From Brevundimonas intermedia (lineage in GTDB: Bacteria; Pseudomonadota; Alphaproteobacteria; Caulobacterales; Caulobacteraceae): 64,000 nt of DNA. Within the stretch, counting starts at the first letter, position 1. Each line of letters starts with the position of its first letter. Location: NCBI RefSeq assembly GCF_027922165.1, contig NZ_BSFD01000011.1, positions 62,001-126,000 of the forward strand. The letters are read 5' to 3'. The position numbers were made by a program, and so were the translations under genes. Positions 38,160 through 47,271 of the stretch are shown one piece after another. The notes under the pieces were generated by a model that saw nothing but the letters and a program-made list of their open reading frames with translations, did no database searches and had not been told where the DNA came from.

Positions 38160-38897
38160 ATGTCGTTTTCACAGCGGATCGGCGCACTGTCGCCGAGCAA
38201 TGTGGCGCCACTTTACATCCAATTGCGCCAGCTGATCCGGGACGCCATAACCGCCGGAACCCTGGCGGAAGGCGACGCCCTGCCGGCGGAGCGGGATCTG
38301 GCGACAGAATATGACGTGTCGCGCATCACGGTGCGCCGTGCGATCGGCGATCTGGTGGAGGACGGGCTGCTGAGCCGTCGTCGCGGCGCGGGCACCTTCG
38401 TCGCCGGACGGGTCGAAAAGAACTTCTCCAAACTGTCCTCCTTCTCGGAAGACATGGTGGCGCGGGGCCGCGTGCCGAGCAGCCGTTGGGTGGCGCGCGC
38501 CTCGGGCACGGTGACCCCCGAAGAAGCCATCGCATTCGGGGTGTCGCCGGGCGTTCCGGTCCATAGGTTCCAGCGCATCCGGTTCGCGGACGAGACGCCG
38601 ATGGCGCTGGAGTTCTCGACCATTCTCGGCACGGCCCTGCCGTCGCTTGAGGCCGTGGAGGATTCGCTTTACGCCGCGCTGGAAGCCCACGGAATGCGTC
38701 CCGTCCGCGCGCTTCAGCGCCTGCGGGCCGTGCCGTTCGCCGGCGAGCATTCGAAGATGTTGGGCGTGACCCTGGGCAGTCCGGGGCTGTTGATCGAGCG
38801 GCGCGCCTTCCTGCGTGACGGGCGAACCGTCGAGCTGACGCGCTCCTATTATCGCGGCGACGCCTACGACTTCGTCGCCGAACTTTCGGACATCTGA
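38160..38897 (+). CDS. GntR/HutC-family regulator (NagR/NagQ-like)
   Basis: 245 aa. N-terminal winged helix (about 20-85) with LYIQLRQLIRDAI, PAERDLATEYDVSRITVRRAI and the wing RRRGAGTFVAG; C-terminal UTRA effector domain (about 95-245) with FQRIRFADETPMALEFSTI and ERRAFLRDGRTVELTRSYYRGDAYDF split around the sugar-phosphate pocket. HutC-type UTRA domains often sense amino-sugar phosphates such as GlcNAc-6-P or GlcN-6-P, which matches the surrounding GlcNAc genes. Divergent from the glycosidase operon and upstream of the galactosidase. Start is uncertain: ATG at 38160 (MSFSQRIG, preceded by GAGAGAGG) or in-frame ATG at 38145. Confidence 0.9.
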   Translation: MSFSQRIGALSPSNVAPLYIQLRQLIRDAITAGTLAEGDALPAERDLATEYDVSRITVRRAIGDLVEDGLLSRRRGAGTFVAGRVEKNFSKLSSFSEDMVARGRVPSSRWVARASGTVTPEEAIAFGVSPGVPVHRFQRIRFADETPMALEFSTILGTALPSLEAVEDSLYAALEAHGMRPVRALQRLRAVPFAGEHSKMLGVTLGSPGLLIERRAFLRDGRTVELTRSYYRGDAYDFVAELSDI

Positions 38898-38946
38898 TCC
38901 CTCTCGCCGGCGCGTTGCGGCGGCCCAGTCTTCGCGTGGAGCCGCC

Positions 38947-41844
38947 ATGATCGTCGACCGCCGCAACCTGTTGATCGGCAGCGCGAGCACGGCGGGATTG
39001 ATGCTTCCCGGCGTCGCGTCAGCGGAAGCCGCCGGAGAGTCTGGACGCGCCTCCGGCGTGGGCGCACTGCCGATGCCGGCGCCCCAGACCGCCTTGCCGG
39101 AGGCCCTGCCGATCGAGGATCCGTCGCGCATCAGTCTGGATTTGGGATGGCTGTTTCATGAGGGCGACATCGTGCCGCCGCCGCCGGCCGACCATCACGC
39201 CACCTATCTGAACGCCAAGGCCGGCAATGCGCGGGGCGCGGCGGCCATGGATTATGACGACAGCGACTGGAGCCGGGTGCGCCTGCCGCACGACTGGGCC
39301 GCGTCCCAGCCCTTCGTCGAGACCGCCAACATCTCCCAGGGGTTCCGGCCGCGCGGGGTCGGCTGGTATCGGCGGACGATTCGGCTGGACCCGGCCGACC
39401 GGGGCAAGACCATACTGCTCCAGTTCGGCGCCATCGCCACCCACGCCACCATCTGGGCCAACGGCAGCATCGTGGCCCACAACTGGTCCGGCTATAACAG
39501 CGTCGAGGTGGATCTGACGCCGTTCGCCCGGTTCGGCGACGAGCTGAATGTGATCGCCATACGCGTCGATGCGGAGGCGATGGAGGGCTGGTGGTACGAG
39601 GGCGCGGGTCTGTATCGCCATGCCTGGCTGACGGTCCGCGCGCCGGTCGCCCTGATCACCGACGGCGTCCACTGTGATCCGCGAAAGGACCCCGACGGCG
39701 GCTGGCGCGTGCCCGTCGAAGCGACCCTGTTCAACGTGGGACGCGACCCGGCCCAGGTCGAAGTGCAGGCCAGCCTGCTGGACCCGCAGGGGCGGACCCT
39801 GGCCACGCGTCGCGCGCCGCTGACAGTTCCCGCGCTGGAACGGGCGGTGGCGTCGGTGTCGATTTCCGTCGCCGATCCGGCCCTGTGGTCCGTCGATCAG
39901 CCGACGCTCTACACGGTTCTGACCCAGGTGCTGGTCGACGGGCGCGTGGTGGATGAGCGGCGAATCGCGGTCGGTTTCCGCACCTTGAGATTCGATGCGG
40001 ACCAGGGCTTCTTCCTCAACGGCCAGCCGCTGAAGCTCAAGGGCGTTTGTATCCACCAGGATCACGCCGGGGTCGGGGTGGCCCTGCCCGAGGCCCTGGT
40101 GCGCTGGCGGCTGGAGCGGCTGAAGGCGATGGGCTGCAACGCCATTCGCAGCGCCCACAACGCGCCTGCGGTCGAGTTCCTGGACCTGTGTGACCGGATG
40201 GGCTTCCTGGTCATGAACGAGAACCGGGTGTTCAACCCGGCGCCCGACTATATGGCGCAGCTGGAGTGGCTGGTCCGGCGTGACCGCAACCACCCCAGCG
40301 TGATCCTGTGGTCGGTGTTCAACGAGGAGCCGATGCAGGGCTCCGAAGCCGGGGTCGAGATGGTGCGCCGCATGGCCCATGCGGTGAAGGCGTTGGACGA
40401 TGCGCGGCCCGTGACGGCGGCGATGAACGGGGCCTTCTTCGAACCGATCAATGTGTCGAGCGTCGTCGATGTGACCGGCTTCAACTACTACCAGGGCGAC
40501 TATGATCGCTTTCACGCGCTTCATCCGACGCGGCCGATCACCAGTTCGGAGGACACCAGCGCCTTCGAAACGCGGGGCGCCTTCGCCAGTGATTCGCGCG
40601 CCAATGTCATCACCTCCTATGACACTGAGGCGGCGAGCTGGGGCGATACGCATCGCAAGACCTGGAAGGCGATCATGGATCGGCCCTTCGTCGCCGGCGG
40701 CTTCGTCTGGACCGGGTTTGATTATCATGGCGAGCCCACGCCGCACGCCTGGCCCACCATCGCCAGCTTCTTCGGCATTATGGATCTGTGCGGCTTCCCC
40801 AAGACGGCCTTCGATATTCACCGGGCGCACTGGGTCGATGATCAGGACGTGGTTTCGATCACGCCGCACTGGACCTGGCCGGGGCGCGAGGGACAGCCGG
40901 TCCCGGTGCTGGTCATGTCGAACGCCGATGAGGTCGAACTGAAGCTGAACGGACGCTCGCTGGGCGTCGTGGCCTGCGACCGGATCATGGGGGCGGAATG
41001 GACGGTGCCCTATGAGCCCGGTCGGATCGAGGCGGTCGCCCGGCGCGCCGGACGGGTCGTCGCCACGGCGGCGCACGAGACGACGGGCGCGCCGGTTCGG
41101 TTGCGGCTGACCCCGGCCAGGACCGTGATGGCAGGCGATGGAGAGGATGTTCAGCCCATCACGGTCGATGCGGTGGACGCCGCCGGACGCCATGTGCCGA
41201 TCGCCAACCTGCCCGTGACCTTTGATGTTGCGGGGGCGGAGATCATCGGTTTGGGCAATGGAAATCCCAACAGCCACGAGCCGGAAAAGGGCGCGGCGCG
41301 ATCGTTGTTCAACGGTCTGGCGCAGGTGATCGTTCAGGCGGCGGCGGGGAAGGGACGGATCGTCGTGACGGCGTCGGCGCCCGGACTGCGGCCCGCGCGG
41401 CTGGCGGTCGAACGGCTGGATCGGGCGGCGCCTCGGTACGCGCCCGTCCTGGTCCCCGCCCAGCCGATCCTGGGCTGGCGGCGTTCGCCGGCCCTGGCGC
41501 AGCGGCCCGACCCGAGCCTGGCGCCGACCGACGGCGACAACAACAGCTGGGCCTTCGTGCGCAGCGGCGTGGCGACCGGCGCGGAGCCGATGCGGAACTG
41601 GCGGGTCTATCGCACGGCGGTAAGGCCGTGGCGCGCCGTGGCCCAGGAGGGCGGGGTGTTGCAGTTCGAAGGCCTGTCCGGTCAGGCCTCGTTGTGGATC
41701 GACGGCCAGGCGACGCCCCTGATAGACGGCGTCGCTGCGTTCGGGCCGGGCGCCGGTGACCGGCGGATCACGCTGATCATCGAGGCGGCGGCCGCCGAAG
41801 CGTCGGGCGTGACTGGTCCGGTCAAGCTGAAGGCTCGTCGCTGA
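38947..41844 (+). CDS. GH2 beta-galactosidase, exported
   Basis: 965 aa. Twin-arginine-type signal (VDRRNLLIGSAS). GH2 sandwich about 65-230 with DWSRVRLPHDWA and PRGVGWYRRTI, immunoglobulin-like domain, then barrel about 350-640 with KLKGVCIHQDHAGVGVA, NAIRSAHNAPA, acid/base Glu460 in WSVFNEEPMQG and nucleophile Glu535 in PITSSEDTSAF; GGFVWTGFDYHGEPTP follows. Additional C-terminal Ig-like and DUF4982-type domains about 660-830 and a final sandwich to 965. It follows the GntR gene by 49 bases and probably forms a unit with it. In this locus the likely substrates are beta-galactose caps of complex N-glycans (beta-1,4 in animals, beta-1,3 in plant Lewis a structures). Could also act on other galactosides. 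Confidence 0.94.
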   Translation: MIVDRRNLLIGSASTAGLMLPGVASAEAAGESGRASGVGALPMPAPQTALPEALPIEDPSRISLDLGWLFHEGDIVPPPPADHHATYLNAKAGNARGAAAMDYDDSDWSRVRLPHDWAASQPFVETANISQGFRPRGVGWYRRTIRLDPADRGKTILLQFGAIATHATIWANGSIVAHNWSGYNSVEVDLTPFARFGDELNVIAIRVDAEAMEGWWYEGAGLYRHAWLTVRAPVALITDGVHCDPRKDPDGGWRVPVEATLFNVGRDPAQVEVQASLLDPQGRTLATRRAPLTVPALERAVASVSISVADPALWSVDQPTLYTVLTQVLVDGRVVDERRIAVGFRTLRFDADQGFFLNGQPLKLKGVCIHQDHAGVGVALPEALVRWRLERLKAMGCNAIRSAHNAPAVEFLDLCDRMGFLVMNENRVFNPAPDYMAQLEWLVRRDRNHPSVILWSVFNEEPMQGSEAGVEMVRRMAHAVKALDDARPVTAAMNGAFFEPINVSSVVDVTGFNYYQGDYDRFHALHPTRPITSSEDTSAFETRGAFASDSRANVITSYDTEAASWGDTHRKTWKAIMDRPFVAGGFVWTGFDYHGEPTPHAWPTIASFFGIMDLCGFPKTAFDIHRAHWVDDQDVVSITPHWTWPGREGQPVPVLVMSNADEVELKLNGRSLGVVACDRIMGAEWTVPYEPGRIEAVARRAGRVVATAAHETTGAPVRLRLTPARTVMAGDGEDVQPITVDAVDAAGRHVPIANLPVTFDVAGAEIIGLGNGNPNSHEPEKGAARSLFNGLAQVIVQAAAGKGRIVVTASAPGLRPARLAVERLDRAAPRYAPVLVPAQPILGWRRSPALAQRPDPSLAPTDGDNNSWAFVRSGVATGAEPMRNWRVYRTAVRPWRAVAQEGGVLQFEGLSGQASLWIDGQATPLIDGVAAFGPGAGDRRITLIIEAAAAEASGVTGPVKLKARR

Positions 41845-41851
41845 AGATCGA

Positions 41852-41882
41852 CCTGACGGCGGCCCTGGCGGGCGCCGTCAGG
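41852..41882. terminator. Bidirectional hairpin between galactosidase and PTS genes
   Basis: Perfect 10-bp stem CCTGACGGCG/CGCCGTCAGG (41852-41861 with 41873-41882), 11-base loop, centred between two convergent stop codons. Lacks a strong T run. Confidence 0.7.
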
Positions 41883-41893
41883 CTTGCTGCGAT

Positions 41894-43585
41894 CTAGCCC
41901 AGCAGATGCACGACCGTGGGAGACGGGCGGCAGGCGCCGCGTGCGCTTGCCGTCGCCAGAGCCTGGTCGTCGATCAGCCCTGGTTCGGCCACAACCACGC
42001 GAACGCGTCCATGGTGCCGGGTCGTGGACAGGATGTTGTCCGCGCAGCCCAGGGCCGTGACCAGAGCGGCGGACAGGACCGGCTCGTCGAGTGGCGCAGC
42101 GGGGGCCGGCGCGGCTGCGGCCTGATTGCTGACCGCAGCGGTCGGACGCGCCAGGGCGTCGCGAATCTCGACGGCGACGATATCCGCCACCGGGCCCAGC
42201 ACGACCTGGAGCGCATGGTCTGACGGGCGCACGATCCCGAGCGCGCCGAGGGCTTTCAGCGCCGCCGCATCGACGGCGTCCTGACGCGCCACGATCAGGC
42301 GCAGGCGGGTGGCGCAGGCGTCGACCTTGGTGATGTTCGCAGCCCCGCCCAGGGCGGAGATGAAGGCGGCGCCGCGGTCGGTCAGGGCTGCGTCCTGGGT
42401 TGGGGCGGTCGGCTCGTCCTTCTCGCGTCCGGGCGTGGGCAGGTCGAAGCGCTCGATGACCAGGCGGAACAGGCCGTAATAGATGGCGAAATAGACCAGG
42501 CCGACCGGGATGAGCAGCAGGGGCCGTGTCGCCTTGCCGAAGCTGAGCACATAGTCGAACAGGCCGGCCGAAAAGCCGAAGCCCAGCCTGACGTTCAGCA
42601 GGTCCATCACCACCATGGACACGCCGGTCAGCACCGCGTGGATGACATAGAGGGCCGGCGCCAGGAACATGAAGGTGAATTCGATCGGCTCGGTCACCCC
42701 CGTTAGGGCGGAGGTCAGGGCCAGGCTGAACAGCAGGCCGGCGACCGCGCGACGCCGTTCGGGACGGGCGGCGTGATACATGGCGAGACAGGCGGCGGGG
42801 AGGCCGAACATCATCACCGGGAAGTAGCCCGCCATATAGCCGCCGGCGCTGGGGTCGCCCGCAAAGAAGCGGCGCAGATCGCCGCTCACACCCTGATAAT
42901 CGCCCTGAACGAAGAAGAAGAAGTTGTTCAGGACGTGGTGCAGGCCGGTGACGAGGAAAAGACGGTTGAACATCCCGTACAGGAACAGGCCGACGCTGCC
43001 GCTTTGGGAGATGGAGTCGCTCATCGTCGCGATGGCGGCGCTGATCCCGGCGTTGCCCAGGCCGACGATGGCCGCCAGCACCAGACCCGCGACGCCCGCC
43101 GCGATCGGCACGAACCGGCGACCGCCGAAGAAGGCCAGGTATGAGGGCAGTTTCAAGCCCGAGAAGCGGTTGTAGAAGACGCCGCCGATCAAGCCCGACA
43201 GGATGCCGATGGGCACGTCCAGCTTGGCCATGGCCTTGGCCTTCCAGGCGGCGACGGCGAGCTCGGCGCCCGGTCCCGTGAGGCCGGCGGCGGCCTCGGG
43301 CGGCACGGCCAGTAGGGCCTTTCCGGCCTCGGTCGCGACCAGGAAACAGACTACGCCGCCGAGACAGGCCGCGCCGTCGCCGTCTCGCGCGAACCCGGTC
43401 GCCACCCCGATGGCGAACAGCAGGCCCAGGTGGGCGAAGATGGCGTCGCCGGCGGCGGCGAGGAAGGGAATGTCGAGCAGGTCGGCCTGGCCCAGGCGCA
43501 GCATCAGCCCCGCGACAGGCAGGACGGCGATGGGCAGCATCAGGGCGCGGCCCAGGGGTTGGAGAGCCTCGAGCAGCGACTTCAT
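41894..43585 (-). CDS. nagE: GlcNAc-specific PTS permease, EIIC-EIIB (NagE-like)
   Basis: 563 aa inner-membrane transporter that phosphorylates GlcNAc on entry. EIIC about 1-385 with roughly ten membrane segments and the glucose-superfamily motif GVTEPIEFTFMF near 297-308 (PIEF is substrate-binding). EIIB about 400-475 with the phosphorylated Cys424 in ITKVDACATRLRLIV. A second, degenerate EIIB-like copy follows an alanine/proline linker (about 500-555: LVTALGCADNILSTTRHHGRVRVVV); it has a cysteine earlier in the sequence but lacks the CATRLR site. No EIIA is attached; that domain is in the next-upstream gene, whose TGA overlaps this ATG by 4 bases. Last gene of the GlcNAc operon. Confidence 0.93.
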   Translation of the reverse strand: MKSLLEALQPLGRALMLPIAVLPVAGLMLRLGQADLLDIPFLAAAGDAIFAHLGLLFAIGVATGFARDGDGAACLGGVVCFLVATEAGKALLAVPPEAAAGLTGPGAELAVAAWKAKAMAKLDVPIGILSGLIGGVFYNRFSGLKLPSYLAFFGGRRFVPIAAGVAGLVLAAIVGLGNAGISAAIATMSDSISQSGSVGLFLYGMFNRLFLVTGLHHVLNNFFFFVQGDYQGVSGDLRRFFAGDPSAGGYMAGYFPVMMFGLPAACLAMYHAARPERRRAVAGLLFSLALTSALTGVTEPIEFTFMFLAPALYVIHAVLTGVSMVVMDLLNVRLGFGFSAGLFDYVLSFGKATRPLLLIPVGLVYFAIYYGLFRLVIERFDLPTPGREKDEPTAPTQDAALTDRGAAFISALGGAANITKVDACATRLRLIVARQDAVDAAALKALGALGIVRPSDHALQVVLGPVADIVAVEIRDALARPTAAVSNQAAAAPAPAAPLDEPVLSAALVTALGCADNILSTTRHHGRVRVVVAEPGLIDDQALATASARGACRPSPTVVHLLG

Positions 43586-46098
43586 GCGGCGAACTTCCGT
43601 GCGAGCGCCCGAACCTCGGCGGCGGTGGCGCAATTGAGGGCGGCGGCGGCGTGGGCGCGGCAGGCCGCGGCGTCGAGACCGGAGACCAGGGCCTTGATCG
43701 CGGTGACGCGTGCGGGGGCGGCCGACAGCTCGGTCACGCCCAGGCCGATCAGCAGGGGAACGGCCAGGCTGTCGCTGGCCAGGCCCCCGCAAACACCGAC
43801 CGGCGTCTGGTGTCGGGCGGCGCCGCGGCAGGCCTCGGCGATCAGGCGCAGGACGGCGGGATGCAGGCCGTCGACGCCTGCCGCGACCGCCGGATTGCCG
43901 CGATCCATCGCCAGAGCGTACTGGGTCAGGTCATTGGTGCCGATGGAGAGGAAGTCGGCCTCCGCCGCCAACAGATCTGCGGTGATGGCCGCGGCGGGCG
44001 TCTCGACCATGACGCCCAGCGAGACGGCGGACGTGACGGGGAGTTCGGCCGTCAGCCGGTCCAGCACGGCGCGCACCTGTCGCAGTTCGTCGAGGCTGGC
44101 GATCATCGGCGCCATGATGTGGAGCGGGCCAGCGGAGTCGACGGTCAGGATGGCGCGCAACTGGGCCTCGAGAACCTCAGGATGGGCCAGACCGACGCGG
44201 ATGCCGCGCAGACCCAGGGCCGGGTTTTCCTCGGCCGCGATCGGCAGATAGGGGGCGGGCTTGTCGCCGCCGATATCCAGCAGGCGGATGATAAGCGGGC
44301 GCGGCGACAGGGTGTCGGCGATGGCCTGATAGGCCGCGGTCTGTTCCGAGACCGTCGGCTGAGTATCCCGTTCGAGAAACAGGAATTCGGTGCGCAGCAG
44401 GCCGCAGCCTTCCGCCCCGGCCTCGACCGCCGCGCGGGCGTCTTCCACCGAGCCGCAGTTGGCGAAGGCCTCGATCCGGACGCCGTCGCGGGTGCGGCAA
44501 GGGACGTCGCGGGCGGCGCGGGCGGCGGCGATCCGTTGTCGTTCAGACTCGATCTGGGCGCGCGCCTGGGTCAGGCGGGCGTCATCGGGCGCCGGCTCGA
44601 CAACGCCCTCGTCTCCATTGACGATCAGGCAGACGCCGTCGGTCACGCTGTCCAGCACCGACCCCAGGGCCACGACCATGGGCAGACCCGCCGTCGCCGC
44701 CAGTATGGCGGCGTGGGAGGTCGGGCCCCCGCCTTCAACGCACAAGGCTACCGCGCCGCGACGCGCCAGATCGACGACGTCAGACGGCAGGAGATCGCGG
44801 GCCACCACAACGGCGTCGGGGGGCAGGGGCGCGCCGGCGGTCTCGGCTGTGCCAGTCAACTGGTGAAGGACGCGCCGTTCCAGATCGAGCAGATCGTCCG
44901 CGCGTTCCGCCATTCGGGCGTCGCCGCCGGCGCGAAGGGCGGCCGCCTGTTCGCGGATCGCCGCGCGCCATCCGGCGCAGGCGCTGCCGCCGGTCTTGAT
45001 GACCGACACGGCCGCTTCGACCAGCGATGGGTCGGTGAGTATGGCGGCGTGGGCGGTCAGGATCGCCTGTTCATCGGCGTTCGCACCGATCTTGGCCTGT
45101 GCCAGGCGGACGCCGACGGCGTCGAGCGCCGCGTCCAGGGCGGCGTGTTCCGCCGCAGGGTCCGTCGCCGTCTCGGTGAAGACGATTTCCGCCACCTGCA
45201 GCCGATGGGCGACGCCGATGACCCGCCCTGGCGCTGCCGAGACCCCGACAAGCCGCCCGTCGTCCGGGATGGTCCGAGGCGGAACGGGGGCGACGACGGA
45301 CGGGGCCGGATGGAGCGGCTCGCCGCGCTCGCCCATGCCGTCCTCGATCAGGCCGGCGACGAGGGCGACCGCCCGTTCGGCGTCACGGCCGGTGGCGGAC
45401 ACGACAATGGTGTCGCCATGACGAACGCCCAGCGCCATCACGGCGATGGGGCTGGTCAAGGCCGCCCGGCGCTCGCCGTGAACCAGTGCGACTTCCGCCT
45501 CGAGATCCACCGTCGCCTCGCGCAGGCGCGCGGCGGGTCGGGCGTGGATGCCGTGCATCATGGCGACATGGACGCTGAGCTGCGCCCGGTCCGGCGACGT
45601 AGACGGATCCGGCGAAATCGCGGCGGCGTCGGTCGAAGTTTCTTCCGACAGAGTCAGGATCGGGGCGCCCGCCGCGACCAGACCCTCGGCCGCGCGCGAC
45701 GAGATCGAAAACCGTTCAGCGCTGGTGATGATCACCGGCGTCACAGCCGCGCTGGCGTTCTGGACGATGTCGTCGAGATCCAGCGTGATCAGAAGATCGT
45801 TGCGAACGACCCGGTCGCCGACCGCGACGCTGGCGGTGAAGGCGCGACCGCCCAGGGCGACCGTATCGACGCCGACATGGATCAGCACCTCAACGCCTTC
45901 GTCCGTCAGAATGGCGATGGCGTGTCCAGCCGACTGCAGGCTGGTGATGACGCCGTCGCAGGGCGCTAGAACCCGATCGCCGGTGGGGTCGATGGCGACG
46001 CCGTCACCCAGGACGCCGCTGGCGAACACGGGGTCGGGAACGGCGGCCATCGGGGTCAACCAACCCTGGATCGGCGCCGTGATGATGATGTTCGCCAT
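43582..46098 (-). CDS. PTS fusion protein EIIA(Glc)-HPr-EI
   Basis: 838-aa cytoplasmic phosphorelay in one chain. EIIA of the glucose/GlcNAc type about 1-150 with phospho-His74 in EVLIHVGVDT; HPr about 172-255 with phospho-His185 in GIHARPAARL; Enzyme I about 280-838 with phospho-His462 in GGGPTSHAAIL, PEP-binding FLRTEFLFLER-type motif seen as LLRTEFLFLERDTQP, and GVMVETPAAAI. Passes phosphate from PEP to the EIIB Cys of the neighbouring NagE. This architecture (sometimes called FPr-like multiphosphoryl protein) makes the GlcNAc PTS self-contained, so it does not need housekeeping PTS proteins. Start ATG at 46098; 30 bases from nagA. Confidence 0.96.
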   Translation of the reverse strand: MANIIITAPIQGWLTPMAAVPDPVFASGVLGDGVAIDPTGDRVLAPCDGVITSLQSAGHAIAILTDEGVEVLIHVGVDTVALGGRAFTASVAVGDRVVRNDLLITLDLDDIVQNASAAVTPVIITSAERFSISSRAAEGLVAAGAPILTLSEETSTDAAAISPDPSTSPDRAQLSVHVAMMHGIHARPAARLREATVDLEAEVALVHGERRAALTSPIAVMALGVRHGDTIVVSATGRDAERAVALVAGLIEDGMGERGEPLHPAPSVVAPVPPRTIPDDGRLVGVSAAPGRVIGVAHRLQVAEIVFTETATDPAAEHAALDAALDAVGVRLAQAKIGANADEQAILTAHAAILTDPSLVEAAVSVIKTGGSACAGWRAAIREQAAALRAGGDARMAERADDLLDLERRVLHQLTGTAETAGAPLPPDAVVVARDLLPSDVVDLARRGAVALCVEGGGPTSHAAILAATAGLPMVVALGSVLDSVTDGVCLIVNGDEGVVEPAPDDARLTQARAQIESERQRIAAARAARDVPCRTRDGVRIEAFANCGSVEDARAAVEAGAEGCGLLRTEFLFLERDTQPTVSEQTAAYQAIADTLSPRPLIIRLLDIGGDKPAPYLPIAAEENPALGLRGIRVGLAHPEVLEAQLRAILTVDSAGPLHIMAPMIASLDELRQVRAVLDRLTAELPVTSAVSLGVMVETPAAAITADLLAAEADFLSIGTNDLTQYALAMDRGNPAVAAGVDGLHPAVLRLIAEACRGAARHQTPVGVCGGLASDSLAVPLLIGLGVTELSAAPARVTAIKALVSGLDAAACRAHAAAALNCATAAEVRALARKFAA

Positions 46099-46128
46099 GC
46101 TGTTTTCCCCCCGAAAATCAAGCGCCGG

Positions 46129-47271
46129 TCAGTGAAGCCGTTGACCGCCGACCCATACGCCCGTCGGTTGGAGGTCGGCCGTCAGCCAGACCCAGTCGGC
46201 GCGGAGGCCGGCAGCCAGCGCGCCTCGCTCTCCAGACAGCCCCAGGAAGGCGGCCGGACTGGCCGAGGCCATGGCGACGGCCTGTGGAACCGTGACGCCC
46301 GTCCGGGCGACGATCCCGCGCACAGCCCCCGCCATGTCGAGATCCGAGCCCGCGAGGGTTCCGTCGGCGCTGACGCAGCGACCGTCGCGAACCGTGATCG
46401 GCCGGCCTTGCAGTATGAAGTCCTTGGTCTCGGCGCCGACGCAGGGCATGGCGTCGCTGACCAGCATGAAGCGATCCATAGGCCGGGATCTCAGGGCGAT
46501 CCGCAGGGCGGCGTCATGGACATGATGCCCATCGGCGATGAGGCCGCACCAGACCTGTTGATCGTCCAGGGCGGCGCCGACCAGGCCGGGCGCCCGATGG
46601 TGCAGCGGCGTCATGGCGTTGTAGAGATGGGTGACGCCCGTCATGCCGGCGGCGAAGGCGGCCCTGGTGGTGTCATAGTCGGCGTCGCTGTGACCGGCCG
46701 ATACCCGCACCCCGGCCTGGGCCAGGCGTGCGATGTCGGCGGGTTGGACCCGTTCCGGAGCAAGGGTGACGACGACCTTGCCGCGACGAGGCCGCGTCAG
46801 CAGGGCGATCAGGTTCTCGTCCAGGCGGCTGAAGCGGCTGGGGTCATGGATGCCCTTGCGGGCCGTGCTGATGACCGGTCCTTCGATGTGGACGCCCACG
46901 ACGCCGGGCACGCCGGCTTCGATCGCTGCGTCCACGGCCTTCAGGGCGGCGGCGATGACCTCGGGCGTGTCGCTGATGATGGTCGGCAGCAGGGCCGTTG
47001 CGCCGAAACGCCTGTGCGCCTCGGCGATCGCGGCGACGCCGTCCACGGTGGGCTCGTCGTTGAACAGGACCCCGCCGCCGCCGTTGCACTGGGTGTCGAT
47101 GAAGCCGGGCGTCAGCCATCCGCCCGCCAGATCTATGGTGTCGTCAGCCGAGTTTGGAGCGGCGTCGAAGTCCAGCGCCGTGATGCGGTCGCCGTCGACG
47201 GTGATCGTTCCCTGGGCATGAACACCGTCCGAAGCGACGATGGAGCCGCCGGTGAAGTGCAGGCGAGTCAT
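46129..47271 (-). CDS. nagA: N-acetylglucosamine-6-phosphate deacetylase
   Basis: 380 aa. Converts GlcNAc-6-P, formed by the PTS, to GlcN-6-P and acetate. Metal-dependent amidohydrolase with N-terminal small beta domain, PGFIDTQCNGGGG near residue 55, VHIEGPVISTARKGIHD near 125 (Glu metal ligand), AGHSDADYD near 190, THLYNAMTPLHHRAPG near 210 and the catalytic Asp in VSDAMPCVG near 270. ATG overlaps the TGA of the deaminase gene by 4 bases. The family motif HIEGPFI has V in place of F, a common variant. Confidence 0.97.
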   Translation of the reverse strand: MTRLHFTGGSIVASDGVHAQGTITVDGDRITALDFDAAPNSADDTIDLAGGWLTPGFIDTQCNGGGGVLFNDEPTVDGVAAIAEAHRRFGATALLPTIISDTPEVIAAALKAVDAAIEAGVPGVVGVHIEGPVISTARKGIHDPSRFSRLDENLIALLTRPRRGKVVVTLAPERVQPADIARLAQAGVRVSAGHSDADYDTTRAAFAAGMTGVTHLYNAMTPLHHRAPGLVGAALDDQQVWCGLIADGHHVHDAALRIALRSRPMDRFMLVSDAMPCVGAETKDFILQGRPITVRDGRCVSADGTLAGSDLDMAGAVRGIVARTGVTVPQAVAMASASPAAFLGLSGERGALAAGLRADWVWLTADLQPTGVWVGGQRLH

